64,000 nucleotides of DNA from Oceanisphaera sp. IT1-181 (GTDB lineage Bacteria; Pseudomonadota; Gammaproteobacteria; Enterobacterales; Aeromonadaceae): assembly GCF_033807535.1 (NCBI RefSeq), contig NZ_CP136856.1, forward strand, positions 1,049,001-1,113,000, given 5' to 3'. Under the pieces are notes generated by a model. The model searched no databases. It was given only the letters and a program-made list of their open reading frames with translations, and was not told where the DNA came from. Numbering within the stretch: position 1 is the stretch's first letter; each line of letters begins with the position of its first letter. This document shows, piece by piece, positions 44,316-53,318 of the stretch. The translations under genes and the position numbers were made by a program.

Positions 44316-44697
44316 GTTTAATGTCTTCCTTATTAGGCAATGGTTTTTGATATCTAGCGCTTAAGCTTTTTTAATATGCCATTAAGCTCATACGAAGCCA
44401 ACTCATGCGCTGGCATTATAAGCGAGCCGAGTCCTGATATTAAAGTGCGGTTACGCGTATTTCTCTACTGGCGATGCACAGCGATGAGCGTCATTAAGCT
44501 GCAACATCTCTGCGCAGTTGGCTTGTAGGCACGGGTAGCGCGAATTGATTGATCTAGATCAATGTTACCTCTGAAATGCCTATTGGTGTGTATTCAGCCT
44601 TGGTTATTAAAACTACAATGGCATTTGGGCTAATAAAGGCTTGGATTCCAACGCTTTTTATTGTGTTAAAAGGATCACATTCGACAAGGTAACGGGT
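44316..44697. promoter_or_regulatory. Intergenic control region of the nap operon
   Basis: About 380 bases between RDD and napF. A perfect FNR-type box lies at 44549-44562; if it is centred at -41.5 the transcript would start near 44597. Nothing else stands out; the left part holds the RDD gene promoter. Confidence 0.6.
44549..44562 (+). promoter_or_regulatory. FNR box upstream of napF
   Basis: TTGATCTAGATCAA fits the FNR consensus TTGAT-N4-ATCAA exactly, 136 bases before the napF start. It supports anaerobic activation of the nitrate reductase operon. Confidence 0.8.
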
Positions 44698-45207
44698 ATG
44701 TCAGATGCTCAGGTTAATCTCTCCAGACGGCAACTTTTTACTCGTCGACACATCATAGATACGCCCTCGCTACCTTGGGTAAAAGCCGCGCAATTTACCG
44801 ATTTATGTACCCAATGCGGTGAATGTGTAAAGCACTGTCCCACGCAGATTATTCGCGCCTCCGATGGCGGTTTTCCGCGGGTGGATTTTCAGCTAGGCGA
44901 ATGTACCTTTTGTTATCAGTGTGCCGACGTCTGTCCTGAGCCGTTATTTTTGCCTAAAACAGAACCTGCTTGGCAAGCCAAGGCGGTGATTACAGCAAGC
45001 TGCTTGGCCACGCAAAACGTAGATTGTCGAAGCTGCGGTGACAGTTGTGAGCCGTTCGCCATTAGTTTTAAGTTGGCAGTGGGCAGGGTGGCACAACCGC
45101 AAATAGACCTAAATAGTTGTACTGGTTGTGGAGCCTGCGTGTCAATTTGCCCAACCTCGGCCATCACCATTAACCAACCCCAATTAGGGAGCGCAAATGT
45201 CACTTAA
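44698..45207 (+). CDS. napF: Ferredoxin-type protein NapF
   Basis: 169 residues. Four iron-sulfur cysteine groups: CTQCGECVKHCP, CTFCYQCADVCP, the irregular CRSCGDSC near residue 118, and CTGCGACVSICP. NapF is cytoplasmic and helps NapA maturation and cluster insertion. The start at 44698 follows AAGGTAACGGGT. It overlaps napD by eleven bases. Confidence 0.93.
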   Translation: MSDAQVNLSRRQLFTRRHIIDTPSLPWVKAAQFTDLCTQCGECVKHCPTQIIRASDGGFPRVDFQLGECTFCYQCADVCPEPLFLPKTEPAWQAKAVITASCLATQNVDCRSCGDSCEPFAISFKLAVGRVAQPQIDLNSCTGCGACVSICPTSAITINQPQLGSANVT

Positions 45208-45475
45208 TGAAGTGCATATTTCCAGTTTAGTGGTGCACGCTGTGCCCCAACATTTGAGCGTGGTCAAGCAACAAATTGAAGCTTTTGACGGCGCAGAAAT
45301 TTATGGAGAAAGTGCTGTCGGTAAATTGGTGGTAGTGATTGAAACCCAAAACCAGGGCTACATTACCGACACTATTGATGCCATCAACCAGCTTGAGCAC
45401 GTATTAAACGTCGCCTTAGTTTTTCATCAAATCGAGAGTGAACTCGATGATGAAATCAGTACCACAGAATCGTAA
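45197..45475 (+). CDS. napD: Nap chaperone NapD
   Basis: 92 residues: VHISSLVVHAVPQHLSVVKQ, GKLVVVIETQN, and ALVFHQIESE, the ferredoxin-like fold of NapD. It binds the twin-arginine signal of NapA and holds it until cofactor loading is done. It overlaps the napF end. Confidence 0.93.
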   Translation: MSLNEVHISSLVVHAVPQHLSVVKQQIEAFDGAEIYGESAVGKLVVVIETQNQGYITDTIDAINQLEHVLNVALVFHQIESELDDEISTTES

Positions 45476-45501
45476 CACTGGATTCTCAGCAAGGATGAAT
45501 G

Positions 45502-47994
45502 ATGAAAATGACAAGACGTGCATTTGTGAAAGCAAATGCAGCCGCTTCAGCAGCGGCCGTAGCTGGGATCAGCTTACCTCTAGCTGCCACTAATTTAATC
45601 GTCAGCTCCGATGAAACCGCCATTAAATGGGACAAAGCCCCTTGTCGCTTTTGTGGTACCGGTTGCTCGGTGTTGGTCGGCACCCAAAAGGGCCGAGTGG
45701 TCGCCACTCAAGGTGACCCAGAAGCGCCGGTGAACAAAGGCTTAAACTGCATTAAAGGCTATTTTCTGTCGAAAATTATGTATGGCAAAGACCGCTTAAC
45801 CACGCCTTTGCTGCGTATGAAAAATGGCCAATATGATAAAGACGGCGACTTTGCACCCGTCTCATGGGATCAAGCCTTTGATGTGATGGCCGAGAAATTC
45901 AAAAAAGCCCTCAAAGAAAAAGGCCCTACCAGTGTCGGTATGTTTGGCTCTGGCCAGTGGACGGTAATGGAAGGCTACGCCGCCTCTAAATTAATGAAAG
46001 CGGGTTTCCGTTCCAATAACTTAGATCCCAACGCGCGTCACTGCATGGCCTCTGCCGTAGTGGGCTTTATGCGCACCTTTGGCATCGATGAGCCCATGGG
46101 CTGTTATGACGACTTTGAACACGCGGACTCTTTCGTGCTGTGGGGCTCGAATATGGCCGAAATGCACCCGGTACTGTGGACGCGCATTACCGACCGCCGT
46201 TTAAGTTACTCCCACGTTAAAGTGAACGTGCTCTCTACTTATTACCATCGCAGCTTTGAATTAGCTGATCGGGGCATGATTTTCCACCCGCAATCGGACT
46301 TGGCGATAGCCAACTTTATTGCCAACTACATCATTGAAAACGATGCGGTGAATTGGGACTTCGTGACTAAGCACACGCATTTTAAACAAGCCGCCACCGA
46401 CATCGGTTATGGCCTGCGCGATGACGACCCCTTACAAGTTAGCGCGCAAAACCCCAACTCTGGCGATATGTCAGATATTTCCTTTGAAGAATATAAAGCC
46501 TCGGTCGCGCCCTACACGGTAGAAAAAGCCCATGAAATGTCCGGTGTGCTGCCGGAAGACTTGATTGCGCTGGCTCAGCAATACGCGGATCCCAACACCA
46601 AGGTGATGTCGCTGTGGACCATGGGCATGAACCAACATACTCGTGGCGTGTGGATGCAAAGCTTGGTGTACAACCTGCATTTGCTGACCGGCAAAATCTC
46701 TGAGCCGGGCAACAGCCCGTTCTCGTTAACTGGCCAGCCTTCTGCCTGTGGCACGGCGCGAGAAGTGGGTACTTTCTCCCACCGCTTACCGGCCGACTTA
46801 TTGGTGGCAAATCCTGAGCACCGCAAAATTGCCGAGCGAATTTGGCAATTACCCGCCGGCACTATTCCGGCCAAGCCGGGCTTTCATGCGGTCGAGCAAG
46901 ACCGCATGCTCAATGACGGCAAACTGAATGCCTACTGGGTGATGTGTAATAACAACATGCAAGCGGGCCCGAACATCAATAATGAGCGCATGCCGGGTTA
47001 CCGTAATCCAGATAACTTTATCGTTTGTTCTGACCCGTATCCGACTGTGACCGCACAAGCCTCGGATCTGATTTTGCCTACCGCCATGTGGGTAGAAAAA
47101 GAGGGCGCGTACGGTAACGCCGAGCGCCGTACCCAAGTGTGGTATCAGCAGGTGTCGCCAGTAGAAGGTGCTAAGTCTGATTTATGGCAAATCATGGAAT
47201 TTGCTAAACGCTTTAATATTGAAGAAGTGTGGGACGAAGCACTGCTGAGCCAAATGCCGGAGCTGCGTGGCAAGACCATGTATGACGTGTTATTTGCCAA
47301 CGGCAAGGTGGATAAATTCCCACTGTCTGAAGCCCAAGAACTGAACGATGATGCTCAAGCCTTTGGCAATTACGTACAAAAAGGCCTGTTTGAAGAATAC
47401 GCCGAATTTGGTCGGGGCCATGGCCATGATTTAGCGCCTTATGACGTTTATCACCAAGTGCGCGGTTTACGTTGGCCGGTGGTGGATGGCAAAGAAACCT
47501 TATGGCGCTTCAACCCAGAATATGACCCTTACGCCAAGCGCGAAGGCCGTGATTTTTACGGCCACCCAGACGGTAAGGCGCTGATTATTTCAGCGCCCTA
47601 TGAAGCACCACCGGAAGTGCCCGGTGAGGAATACGACTTGTGGCTCTGTACCGGCCGTGTGCTTGAGCACTGGCACACCGGCACCATGACCCGCCGCGTG
47701 CCCGAGCTCTATAAAGCCGTACCCGATGCGCATTGCTTCATTCACCCTGACGATGCCGAGTCTCGTAATTTACGCCGTGGAGATGAGGTTTTAATTGAGT
47801 CGCCGCGCGGCGAAGTGCGCGCACGGGTTGAAACGCGGGGTCGTAACCGTCCGCCAAAAGGCTTGGTATTCGTGCCGTTTTTTGATGCGCGTATTCTAGT
47901 CAACAAGTTGATTTTGGATGCGACAGATCCGTTGTCTAAACAGACCGATTACAAAAAATGCCCAGTGAAGATAACCAAAGTTTCCAGCATATAA
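45502..47994 (+). CDS. napA: Periplasmic nitrate reductase catalytic subunit NapA
   Basis: About 830 residues. The twin-arginine signal is in MTRRAFVKANAAASAAA, the 4Fe-4S site in CRFCGTGCSVL ... GLNCIKGYF, and the Mo-ligand Cys in NARHCMASAVVGF. The C-terminal molybdopterin dinucleotide domain includes WHTGTMTRRVPEL and FVPFFDARILVNKL. It reduces nitrate to nitrite in the periplasm. The ATG at 45499 or at 45502 could start; the AAGGATGA spacing slightly favours the second. Confidence 0.97.
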   Translation: MKMTRRAFVKANAAASAAAVAGISLPLAATNLIVSSDETAIKWDKAPCRFCGTGCSVLVGTQKGRVVATQGDPEAPVNKGLNCIKGYFLSKIMYGKDRLTTPLLRMKNGQYDKDGDFAPVSWDQAFDVMAEKFKKALKEKGPTSVGMFGSGQWTVMEGYAASKLMKAGFRSNNLDPNARHCMASAVVGFMRTFGIDEPMGCYDDFEHADSFVLWGSNMAEMHPVLWTRITDRRLSYSHVKVNVLSTYYHRSFELADRGMIFHPQSDLAIANFIANYIIENDAVNWDFVTKHTHFKQAATDIGYGLRDDDPLQVSAQNPNSGDMSDISFEEYKASVAPYTVEKAHEMSGVLPEDLIALAQQYADPNTKVMSLWTMGMNQHTRGVWMQSLVYNLHLLTGKISEPGNSPFSLTGQPSACGTAREVGTFSHRLPADLLVANPEHRKIAERIWQLPAGTIPAKPGFHAVEQDRMLNDGKLNAYWVMCNNNMQAGPNINNERMPGYRNPDNFIVCSDPYPTVTAQASDLILPTAMWVEKEGAYGNAERRTQVWYQQVSPVEGAKSDLWQIMEFAKRFNIEEVWDEALLSQMPELRGKTMYDVLFANGKVDKFPLSEAQELNDDAQAFGNYVQKGLFEEYAEFGRGHGHDLAPYDVYHQVRGLRWPVVDGKETLWRFNPEYDPYAKREGRDFYGHPDGKALIISAPYEAPPEVPGEEYDLWLCTGRVLEHWHTGTMTRRVPELYKAVPDAHCFIHPDDAESRNLRRGDEVLIESPRGEVRARVETRGRNRPPKGLVFVPFFDARILVNKLILDATDPLSKQTDYKKCPVKITKVSSI

Positions 47995-48092
47995 GAGTCG
48001 CGAGCCTGTCAGTGCTTACTCAGGTAACAGGGCAGTTAGGATTAAGGTCACTCATAAATGAGCCATGAGTGACCGCAAAAAATGGAGAGGTT

Positions 48093-48590
48093 ATGAAAAA
48101 AATCATCATGGCATGGCTTGCCGCCAGTGCGCTGCTTGGTGCCGTCACACTGGGTACAGTGCAAATTGCACAGGCAGAAGAAACCGCCAATATGCCAAGT
48201 TACAGCAACCCAGGTGGTATTGGCGGTGTGGCATCGTTACGGGGATTAAGTGAAATAGAAACCACGCGCCCAGCGGACGAGTTTAAGCGTTTCCCTAAAG
48301 ATCATCATGTAGAGACCAGCTATGTGTATCAACCGCCCTTGATCCCACACACCATTCGCAACTATGAAGTGTCGTTAAACGCCAACAAGTGTTTGTCGTG
48401 CCACAGTTGGAAAAACGCCAAAGAGATGGGCGCCACTAAAATCAGCGTAACGCATTATGTGAATCGCCAAGAACAAGTGTTGTCCGATGTGTCGCCGCGC
48501 CGGTACTTTTGTTTGCAGTGTCATGTGCCGCAAGCGGACGCCCAACCTTTGGTTGATAGCACCTTTCTGAGCGTTGATTCACTGCGTTAA
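48093..48590 (+). CDS. napB: Diheme cytochrome c subunit NapB
   Basis: 165 residues, with a signal peptide (IIMAWLAASALLGAVTLGTVQIAQAEE) and two CxxCH haem sites, CLSCH and CLQCH. It gives electrons to NapA in the periplasm. The start at 48093 follows GGAGAGG; the GTG at 48069 has no such site. Confidence 0.95.
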   Translation: MKKIIMAWLAASALLGAVTLGTVQIAQAEETANMPSYSNPGGIGGVASLRGLSEIETTRPADEFKRFPKDHHVETSYVYQPPLIPHTIRNYEVSLNANKCLSCHSWKNAKEMGATKISVTHYVNRQEQVLSDVSPRRYFCLQCHVPQADAQPLVDSTFLSVDSLR

Positions 48591-48615
48591 TAACACGCAC
48601 TCAAAGAGTAGAGCG

Positions 48616-49188
48616 ATGAAACTATTAAAGAGATTTTGGCGGCGTTTATCTACGCCCAGTAAAGCTGCAGCAGGCGTTATCTTACTGATGGGCTTTATCG
48701 GTGGCTTATTGTTTTGGGGTGCCTTTAACACCGGCATGGAAGCCACCAATACGGAGCAGTTTTGCTCCAGCTGTCACGCGCCCATCGTTAAAGAGATCCG
48801 TGAAACTATTCACTACTCTAACCGTTCTGGCGTGCGGGCCATTTGCTCAGATTGCCATGTACCTCATGGCTGGACCGATAAAATCGTGCGCAAAGTGCAA
48901 GCTTCCAAAGAGTTAGCCTTTCACTTTATAGGCACCATAGACACGGACGAAAAGTTTAAGGAACGCCGCGGTCACTTGGCCCATCGTGAGTGGCAGCGCA
49001 TGAAAGACAACAACTCACAAGAATGCCGTAACTGTCATCAGTTCGACTATATGGACTTCTCCGAGCAAGGCCCCCGCGCCGTGCGCCAACACTCAACCGC
49101 ACTGGCCGCAGGCGACAAAACCTGTGTGGATTGCCATAAAGGTATCGCCCACAAACTGCCGGACATGAGAGACGTAGTTGGTTGGTAA
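48616..49188 (+). CDS. napC: NapC/NirT family tetrahaem quinol dehydrogenase
   Basis: 190 residues. One membrane anchor (AAAGVILLMGFIGGLLFWGAF) and four haem motifs, CSSCH, CSDCH, CRNCH and CVDCH. It takes electrons from the quinol pool and gives them to NapB/NapA. No napGH genes are present, so NapC is the only visible quinol donor. Confidence 0.95.
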   Translation: MKLLKRFWRRLSTPSKAAAGVILLMGFIGGLLFWGAFNTGMEATNTEQFCSSCHAPIVKEIRETIHYSNRSGVRAICSDCHVPHGWTDKIVRKVQASKELAFHFIGTIDTDEKFKERRGHLAHREWQRMKDNNSQECRNCHQFDYMDFSEQGPRAVRQHSTALAAGDKTCVDCHKGIAHKLPDMRDVVGW

Positions 49189-49233
49189 TAGTTGGTTGGC
49201 AATTAAGAAGCGCCTGAACAAGAGGAGCAACGA

Positions 49234-49371
49234 ATGAGCACATTAGAATACGTTATTTGGCATATTTTAGGTTACGCCGCCATGCCGTTCATTATCTTAG
49301 GTGGCTTTATGGCTGTGGCTATCGTGTGCATCAGTATTTTAGCCATGACCAAAGACAAGCAACTTGATTAA
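49234..49371 (+). CDS. 45-residue membrane protein after napC (TIGR02808-like)
   Basis: A 45-residue protein, MSTLEYVIWHILGYAAMPFI... ending in ...TKDKQLD, almost entirely one hydrophobic helix (residues 8-38). AGAGGAGCAACGA gives the ribosome site. It follows napC in the same orientation before the operon terminator. I recall the short TIGR02808 family near nap/tor operons in related bacteria; the role is unknown. It was found by reading the frame directly, since it is below common ORF length limits. Confidence 0.82.
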   Translation: MSTLEYVIWHILGYAAMPFIILGGFMAVAIVCISILAMTKDKQLD

Positions 49372-49378
49372 CAGCAAG

Positions 49379-49411
49379 AGCGGGCAGGGCAACCTTCCCG
49401 CTTTTATATTT
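49379..49411 (+). terminator. Terminator of the nap operon
   Basis: AGCGGGCAGG pairs with CCTTCCCGCT (one mismatch), followed by TTTATATTTTTG. Confidence 0.75.
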
Positions 49412-49490
49412 TTGTAGGTAAACGCTTGCTCTCGCATTTCGCCGCAGGTAACGGTTTAAACTATCGACACAGACACCAACCCCCTTTTTC

Positions 49491-49540
49491 GCCACGGAAT
49501 ACACGGAAGAACACGGAAAAATAGAGATCAGATCTGAAAG
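49491..49540. repeat. Dispersed CCGTG-type repeat, longest copy
   Basis: GCCACGGAATACACGGAAG, AACACGGAAAAATAGAGA and TCAGATCTGAAAG in sequence. Copies or pieces are found at 21481-21528 (inverted) and at 17959-18121. Confidence 0.75.
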
Positions 49541-49554
49541 GGATCTTTAATGGT

Positions 49555-49845
49555 ACCTGATTACCAACAAAGCTCAGCCATGTTGCAGTGAACTAATCAC
49601 CAATAAATTCAAAAAGTTACATGGAGCGACTCATATTTTCGGTAAGAATATGGGGCTCAGTTTGGTATTTTGACCTTGTAGGGGCCCGTCTCTTCGGCGA
49701 AGAGGACTTCGGCCCGGTTTGGTGTTTTGGTCTAAATCTAAACCTCAGTAACAGCCAGCAAAGCTGGCCAGCCGAATAAATTGGCTGCTACAAAGAACAA
49801 ACCAAAACAACGCGCATCATGGCTGAAGTTCATACGTAATCAGGT
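49555..49845. mobile_element. MITE-like element, copy A (291 bp)
   Basis: Terminal inverted repeat ACCTGATTAC ... GTAATCAGGT and flanking direct repeat AATGGT on both sides (49549-49554 and 49846-49851). No open frame. About 75 bases at the left end and 50 at the right end match the copy at 54132-54552. The middle has local hairpins (GTCTCTTCGGCGAAGAGGAC, AGCCAGCAAAGCTGGC). Confidence 0.85.
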
Positions 49846-50154
49846 AATGGTCAGGGCTAAAACAAAGCTTTAAGCCGTCAGCTGTACGCTATAAGTTAAA
49901 TATAAGCCCTCGATTCTGTGACCTTTGTAGGCTGCCGCTTTAGCTGGCAGTCCCACTTCAGCAGGATTTTAAAACATTTTTCGTAACGGATGAATGCGGA
50001 ACCCAAGCAAAAGTGATAGGCGAAATAAAGACTTAATATGCGGGCGGGTTTGGGTGTTTAGCTTGGTGCTCGGCGCTATCTGGCATGATCACTTAATATT
50101 CCCCATCGTTGCTAAGCTTGTGTCAGCGGAATACTTCTCTAAGTTGAGGACGAA
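49846..50154. other. Intergenic stretch before the beta-CASP gene
   Basis: About 300 bases without a gene. At 49927-49950 a GCTGCCGCTTTAGCTGGCAG string resembles the GGCCGCTTTAGCTGGCC found inside the second MITE copy. The promoter of the nuclease gene must lie toward the right end. Confidence 0.5.
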
Positions 50155-51576
50155 ATGATGACCACTCATATCGAAATTAAACACCATGGGGCCGTGCTCG
50201 GTGTCACCGGCTCTTGTCATGAGTTACGAGTAGGGGAATCTTCAATACTGATTGATTGCGGCTTGTTTCAGGGTACCGATTTTCGTGAAGACTTGGATAT
50301 TGATTTTGAAATTGAGCACATTCGCGCCCTCGTGGTCACCCACGTGCACGTGGATCACGTAGGGCGTATTCCTTATTTGTTGATAGCCGGCTTTAAAGGC
50401 CCCATTTTTTGCACCGAGCCCTCGGCCGAGCTGTTGCCCGCCATGCTGGAAGATGCGCTTAAGTTTAATGAGAAGTACAGCAAGCAGCAGGGTAAGCAAA
50501 TATTAAAGCAAATGGAGCGCCAGCTGCGCCCGCTCCCTTATGAGCAGTGGCAGTCGCTGCTTGGCACCGATATTAAGTTTAGGTTTCAACACGCAGGGCA
50601 CATTCTAGGCTCGGCCTATGTGGAGTGTGAAGCAGGCGGCGAGCGGGTCATCTTTAGCGGTGATCTAGGTGCGCCAAACTCGCCGCTGCTCATTGAAACC
50701 ACGCCGCCAACACAGTGCGATGTATTGGTGCTAGAAAGCACCTATGGCGATAAAGATCATGAAAGCCGTGTTGATCGGCGCTTGCGCTTAAAATCCTTAG
50801 TGGAGCAGGCCTTTATGGATGGCGGTTTGGTGTTAATCCCCGCCTTTAGTTTGGGCCGTACCCAAGATTTACTGTATGAGCTAGAAGGCATTATTCACGA
50901 CTTTGGCCAAGACCATGCCGCCCCTAATGTGCCTTGGAACAAGCTAGAAATTATCCTCGACTCGCCGCTGGGAGCCAAGATTACCGAGCTGTATCGCAGT
51001 TTAAAATCGTACTGGAATCAAGAAGCTCAAGACTTACTAAAACAAGGCCGTCACCCACTGACCTTTGATCAGTTAACGATTATCGACAGTCATGAAGATC
51101 ACTTGATCTGCCTTGAAAGCCTCGTTAAATCCGACAAACCGGCCATCGTGATTGCCGGCTCCGGCATGTGCGCCGGTGGGCGCGTGGTGAATTATTTAAA
51201 AGAGCTATTAGCCGATCCACACAACGACGTTATCTTTGTTGGCTTTCAGGCCGAAGACACGCCTGGGCGCGTTATCGTCCAAAACGGCCCGCGCTTTGGT
51301 GAGGACGATCCTACTGACGAACCAGACGAATATGCGTGGGTAGAGTTAGACGGTGAGCGCTATGAAATTAACGCCCAAATTCACAAACTCAACGGCTACT
51401 CGGCCCACGGCGGACAAACCGATTTAATCAACTTCGCCCTGGCGCTAGATCCACCCCCAAGGGAGATCCGCTTAGTGCACGGCGAAACTGCGGCCAAGCT
51501 GGTTTTACAAGCCAAGCTGCAAGCACTGCTGCCCAGCGTGGATGTGGTGATACCGCTAATGGAAGACGCAGGCTAA
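50155..51576 (+). CDS. Metallo-beta-lactamase fold beta-CASP ribonuclease-like protein
   Basis: 473 residues. Motif II VVTHVHVDHVGRIPYL, His in HAGHILGSAYVE, Asp in FSGDLGAPNSPLL, the beta-CASP segment (LVLESTYGDKDHES ... VLIPAFSLGRTQDLLYEL), and the C-terminal YSAHGGQTDLINF with motif C His. In bacteria this type is grouped with CPSF/Ysh1-like RNA exo- or endonucleases. Zinc-dependent RNA cleavage is predicted; targets are unknown. It is single, with its own terminator. Confidence 0.92.
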   Translation: MMTTHIEIKHHGAVLGVTGSCHELRVGESSILIDCGLFQGTDFREDLDIDFEIEHIRALVVTHVHVDHVGRIPYLLIAGFKGPIFCTEPSAELLPAMLEDALKFNEKYSKQQGKQILKQMERQLRPLPYEQWQSLLGTDIKFRFQHAGHILGSAYVECEAGGERVIFSGDLGAPNSPLLIETTPPTQCDVLVLESTYGDKDHESRVDRRLRLKSLVEQAFMDGGLVLIPAFSLGRTQDLLYELEGIIHDFGQDHAAPNVPWNKLEIILDSPLGAKITELYRSLKSYWNQEAQDLLKQGRHPLTFDQLTIIDSHEDHLICLESLVKSDKPAIVIAGSGMCAGGRVVNYLKELLADPHNDVIFVGFQAEDTPGRVIVQNGPRFGEDDPTDEPDEYAWVELDGERYEINAQIHKLNGYSAHGGQTDLINFALALDPPPREIRLVHGETAAKLVLQAKLQALLPSVDVVIPLMEDAG

Positions 51577-51596
51577 AATAGCGTCTCTAACCTAAT

Positions 51597-51637
51597 AAAA
51601 AAAGCCCCTCTCACGCATGCGTGGGAGGGGCTTTTTA
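51597..51637. terminator. Bidirectional terminator
   Basis: AAAGCCCCTCTCACGCATG and CGTGGGAGGGGCTTTTT form a long stem with A and T runs on the two sides, serving both the beta-CASP gene and the convergent symporter gene. Confidence 0.9.
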
Positions 51638-51656
51638 TTTTACTTAGCTTACGGCG

Positions 51657-52964
51657 TTATACAGCGCGAGCTGCTGTGGTGTCCGCGTTATGCTCTTGAA
51701 TCGCCGGATTATTACCTGTATCTGCTGATGAGAATGACTCTGGAGTATGACCCTCAGCACGGCGACCATCAAGACGTTCAAGCAAGGCTGCGTTAGCACA
51801 GTTACCCATCACGTTGAGCGCGGTACGCAAACCATCAGTGAAGCGATCTACACCTGCGACAACCGCAACCCCTTCCAGCGGTAAACCGGCAGCACCCAGT
51901 ACCGTGGTCATGGCTACCAGTCCGGCTCCGGGCACACCTGCGGTAGAGAAACTGACTAACAAGCCGGTGGTAAATACGGTGAGTACCAGCGAGGTGGTAA
52001 TGTCGATGTTGAACAGCTGGGCGACGAACAGCGCATTAAAGCCTTGCAGTACGGCGGCACCATCACGCTTAAGGGCAGTACCGAAAGGCAAGGCAAAATT
52101 GGCCAGCGATTCGTTCATGCCGTAGCTGCGCGCATTGCCAAGCGCTAGCGGCAAAGTGGCGCCTGAGCTTGCGGTGCCCAGAGCAAACCCTAAGCTCTGG
52201 CCAAAATGTTTAACGAAGCTTAACGGGCGAGCACCGGTAATGGCCAGCAATACCAGATAGAACAGGGCCATCAAGGCCAAAGCCAGCGTTAGGCCAATAA
52301 CATACATGCCAAGACGCAGCAGTAAATCCAGTCCTTGGGTCGCGATCACCGAGGTAATTAACGCAAACACGCCAAGCGGGGCAATCTTGAGCACTAATTC
52401 CAGCACCTTGAGGGTGACGTTATAGCCACTTTCAATAACGCGGCGCAGTGGGTCACTCTCTGCTGGCAAGGCGCGCATGGCGGTGCCGATTAACGCGGCG
52501 GCGAGAATAACCTGCAATAGGCTACCACCGCCCAGAGCGGTAAATGGATTATCTGGCACTAGCCCTACCAACCATTGACTAAGGCTATCCGCTTGGCGGC
52601 CGGTGGCGGTTTGACTCACTAAACCCTCTGTACCGCTGCCCGGACTCAACCATTGGGCCACCAGCATGCCCAGCGCCAGTGCGATGGCACTGGTCAACAC
52701 ATAGCCGATCAGCAGGCGACCAGCGCGACGGCCCACTTCGGTCCCGCCTTCACGGCTGGTCAAGCTTAGGATCAGGGCACTGAACACCATGGGCACGACC
52801 ACGAACTGCAATAAGCGCAGAAAGATGTTGCCCAGCGGCTTCAGCAAGTTGGCATCCAGCCAGACGATAGCACCTGCAGGCAGTGATCCCGCTCCGGTAT
52901 TGAGGGCGAGGCCGGTAACAATGCCCAGCACAAGAGCAAGTAAGATCTGACGAGTTGCGGACAT
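51657..52964 (-). CDS. Dicarboxylate/amino acid:cation symporter (DAACS family)
   Basis: 435 residues. About eight membrane segments; the Ser-rich re-entrant loop ALGTASSGATLPLALGNA; then NFALPFGTALKRDGAAVLQG (Asp in HP/TM7; the usual NMDGT is changed) and STAGVPGAGLVAMTTVLGAAG. The family imports dicarboxylates or glutamate/aspartate with Na+ or H+. The altered TM7 motif puts it in a side branch of the family. The start at 52964 follows CGGAG. Confidence 0.92.
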   Translation of the reverse strand: MSATRQILLALVLGIVTGLALNTGAGSLPAGAIVWLDANLLKPLGNIFLRLLQFVVVPMVFSALILSLTSREGGTEVGRRAGRLLIGYVLTSAIALALGMLVAQWLSPGSGTEGLVSQTATGRQADSLSQWLVGLVPDNPFTALGGGSLLQVILAAALIGTAMRALPAESDPLRRVIESGYNVTLKVLELVLKIAPLGVFALITSVIATQGLDLLLRLGMYVIGLTLALALMALFYLVLLAITGARPLSFVKHFGQSLGFALGTASSGATLPLALGNARSYGMNESLANFALPFGTALKRDGAAVLQGFNALFVAQLFNIDITTSLVLTVFTTGLLVSFSTAGVPGAGLVAMTTVLGAAGLPLEGVAVVAGVDRFTDGLRTALNVMGNCANAALLERLDGRRAEGHTPESFSSADTGNNPAIQEHNADTTAARAV

Positions 52965-53318
52965 GTAGACTCCGGATATCGGCGGTGGCGGCAGCCAAGC
53001 CAAGTGAAATGATGTGGAATTTTGGCATTATTGTTTTATAAGTTAGCTATATCAATAGCTTGATTGATACCGATATGGAATAAGGTAGGTCATTTGAGTT
53101 ACACCAGATGCGAGCGTGTTAAGCGCGCCCGCTTTTGTAAGGAAATTGAGCAGGGAAGAGTATTCAGCAGCAAGCTATGCAAGCCCCATGTAAAGCGAGT
53201 GCGAAAACATGGGGGCTGTTAGATTAAATAGGGGCTGTGAGCCACAGTTCTGGATACGGGTATCACATTTAGATTAAGGGCTTTCCCCTGACTCAGCATG
53301 GTTCAATACCTGTGCCAA
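52965..53318. other. Intergenic region with hairpin
   Basis: About 350 bases, no gene. AGCCCCATGT (53182-53191) and ACATGGGGGCT (53208-53218) form a hairpin whose loop is GCGAGTGCG-like. It may be a dispersed palindromic unit or a weak terminator of the SDR gene on the minus strand. Confidence 0.5.
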
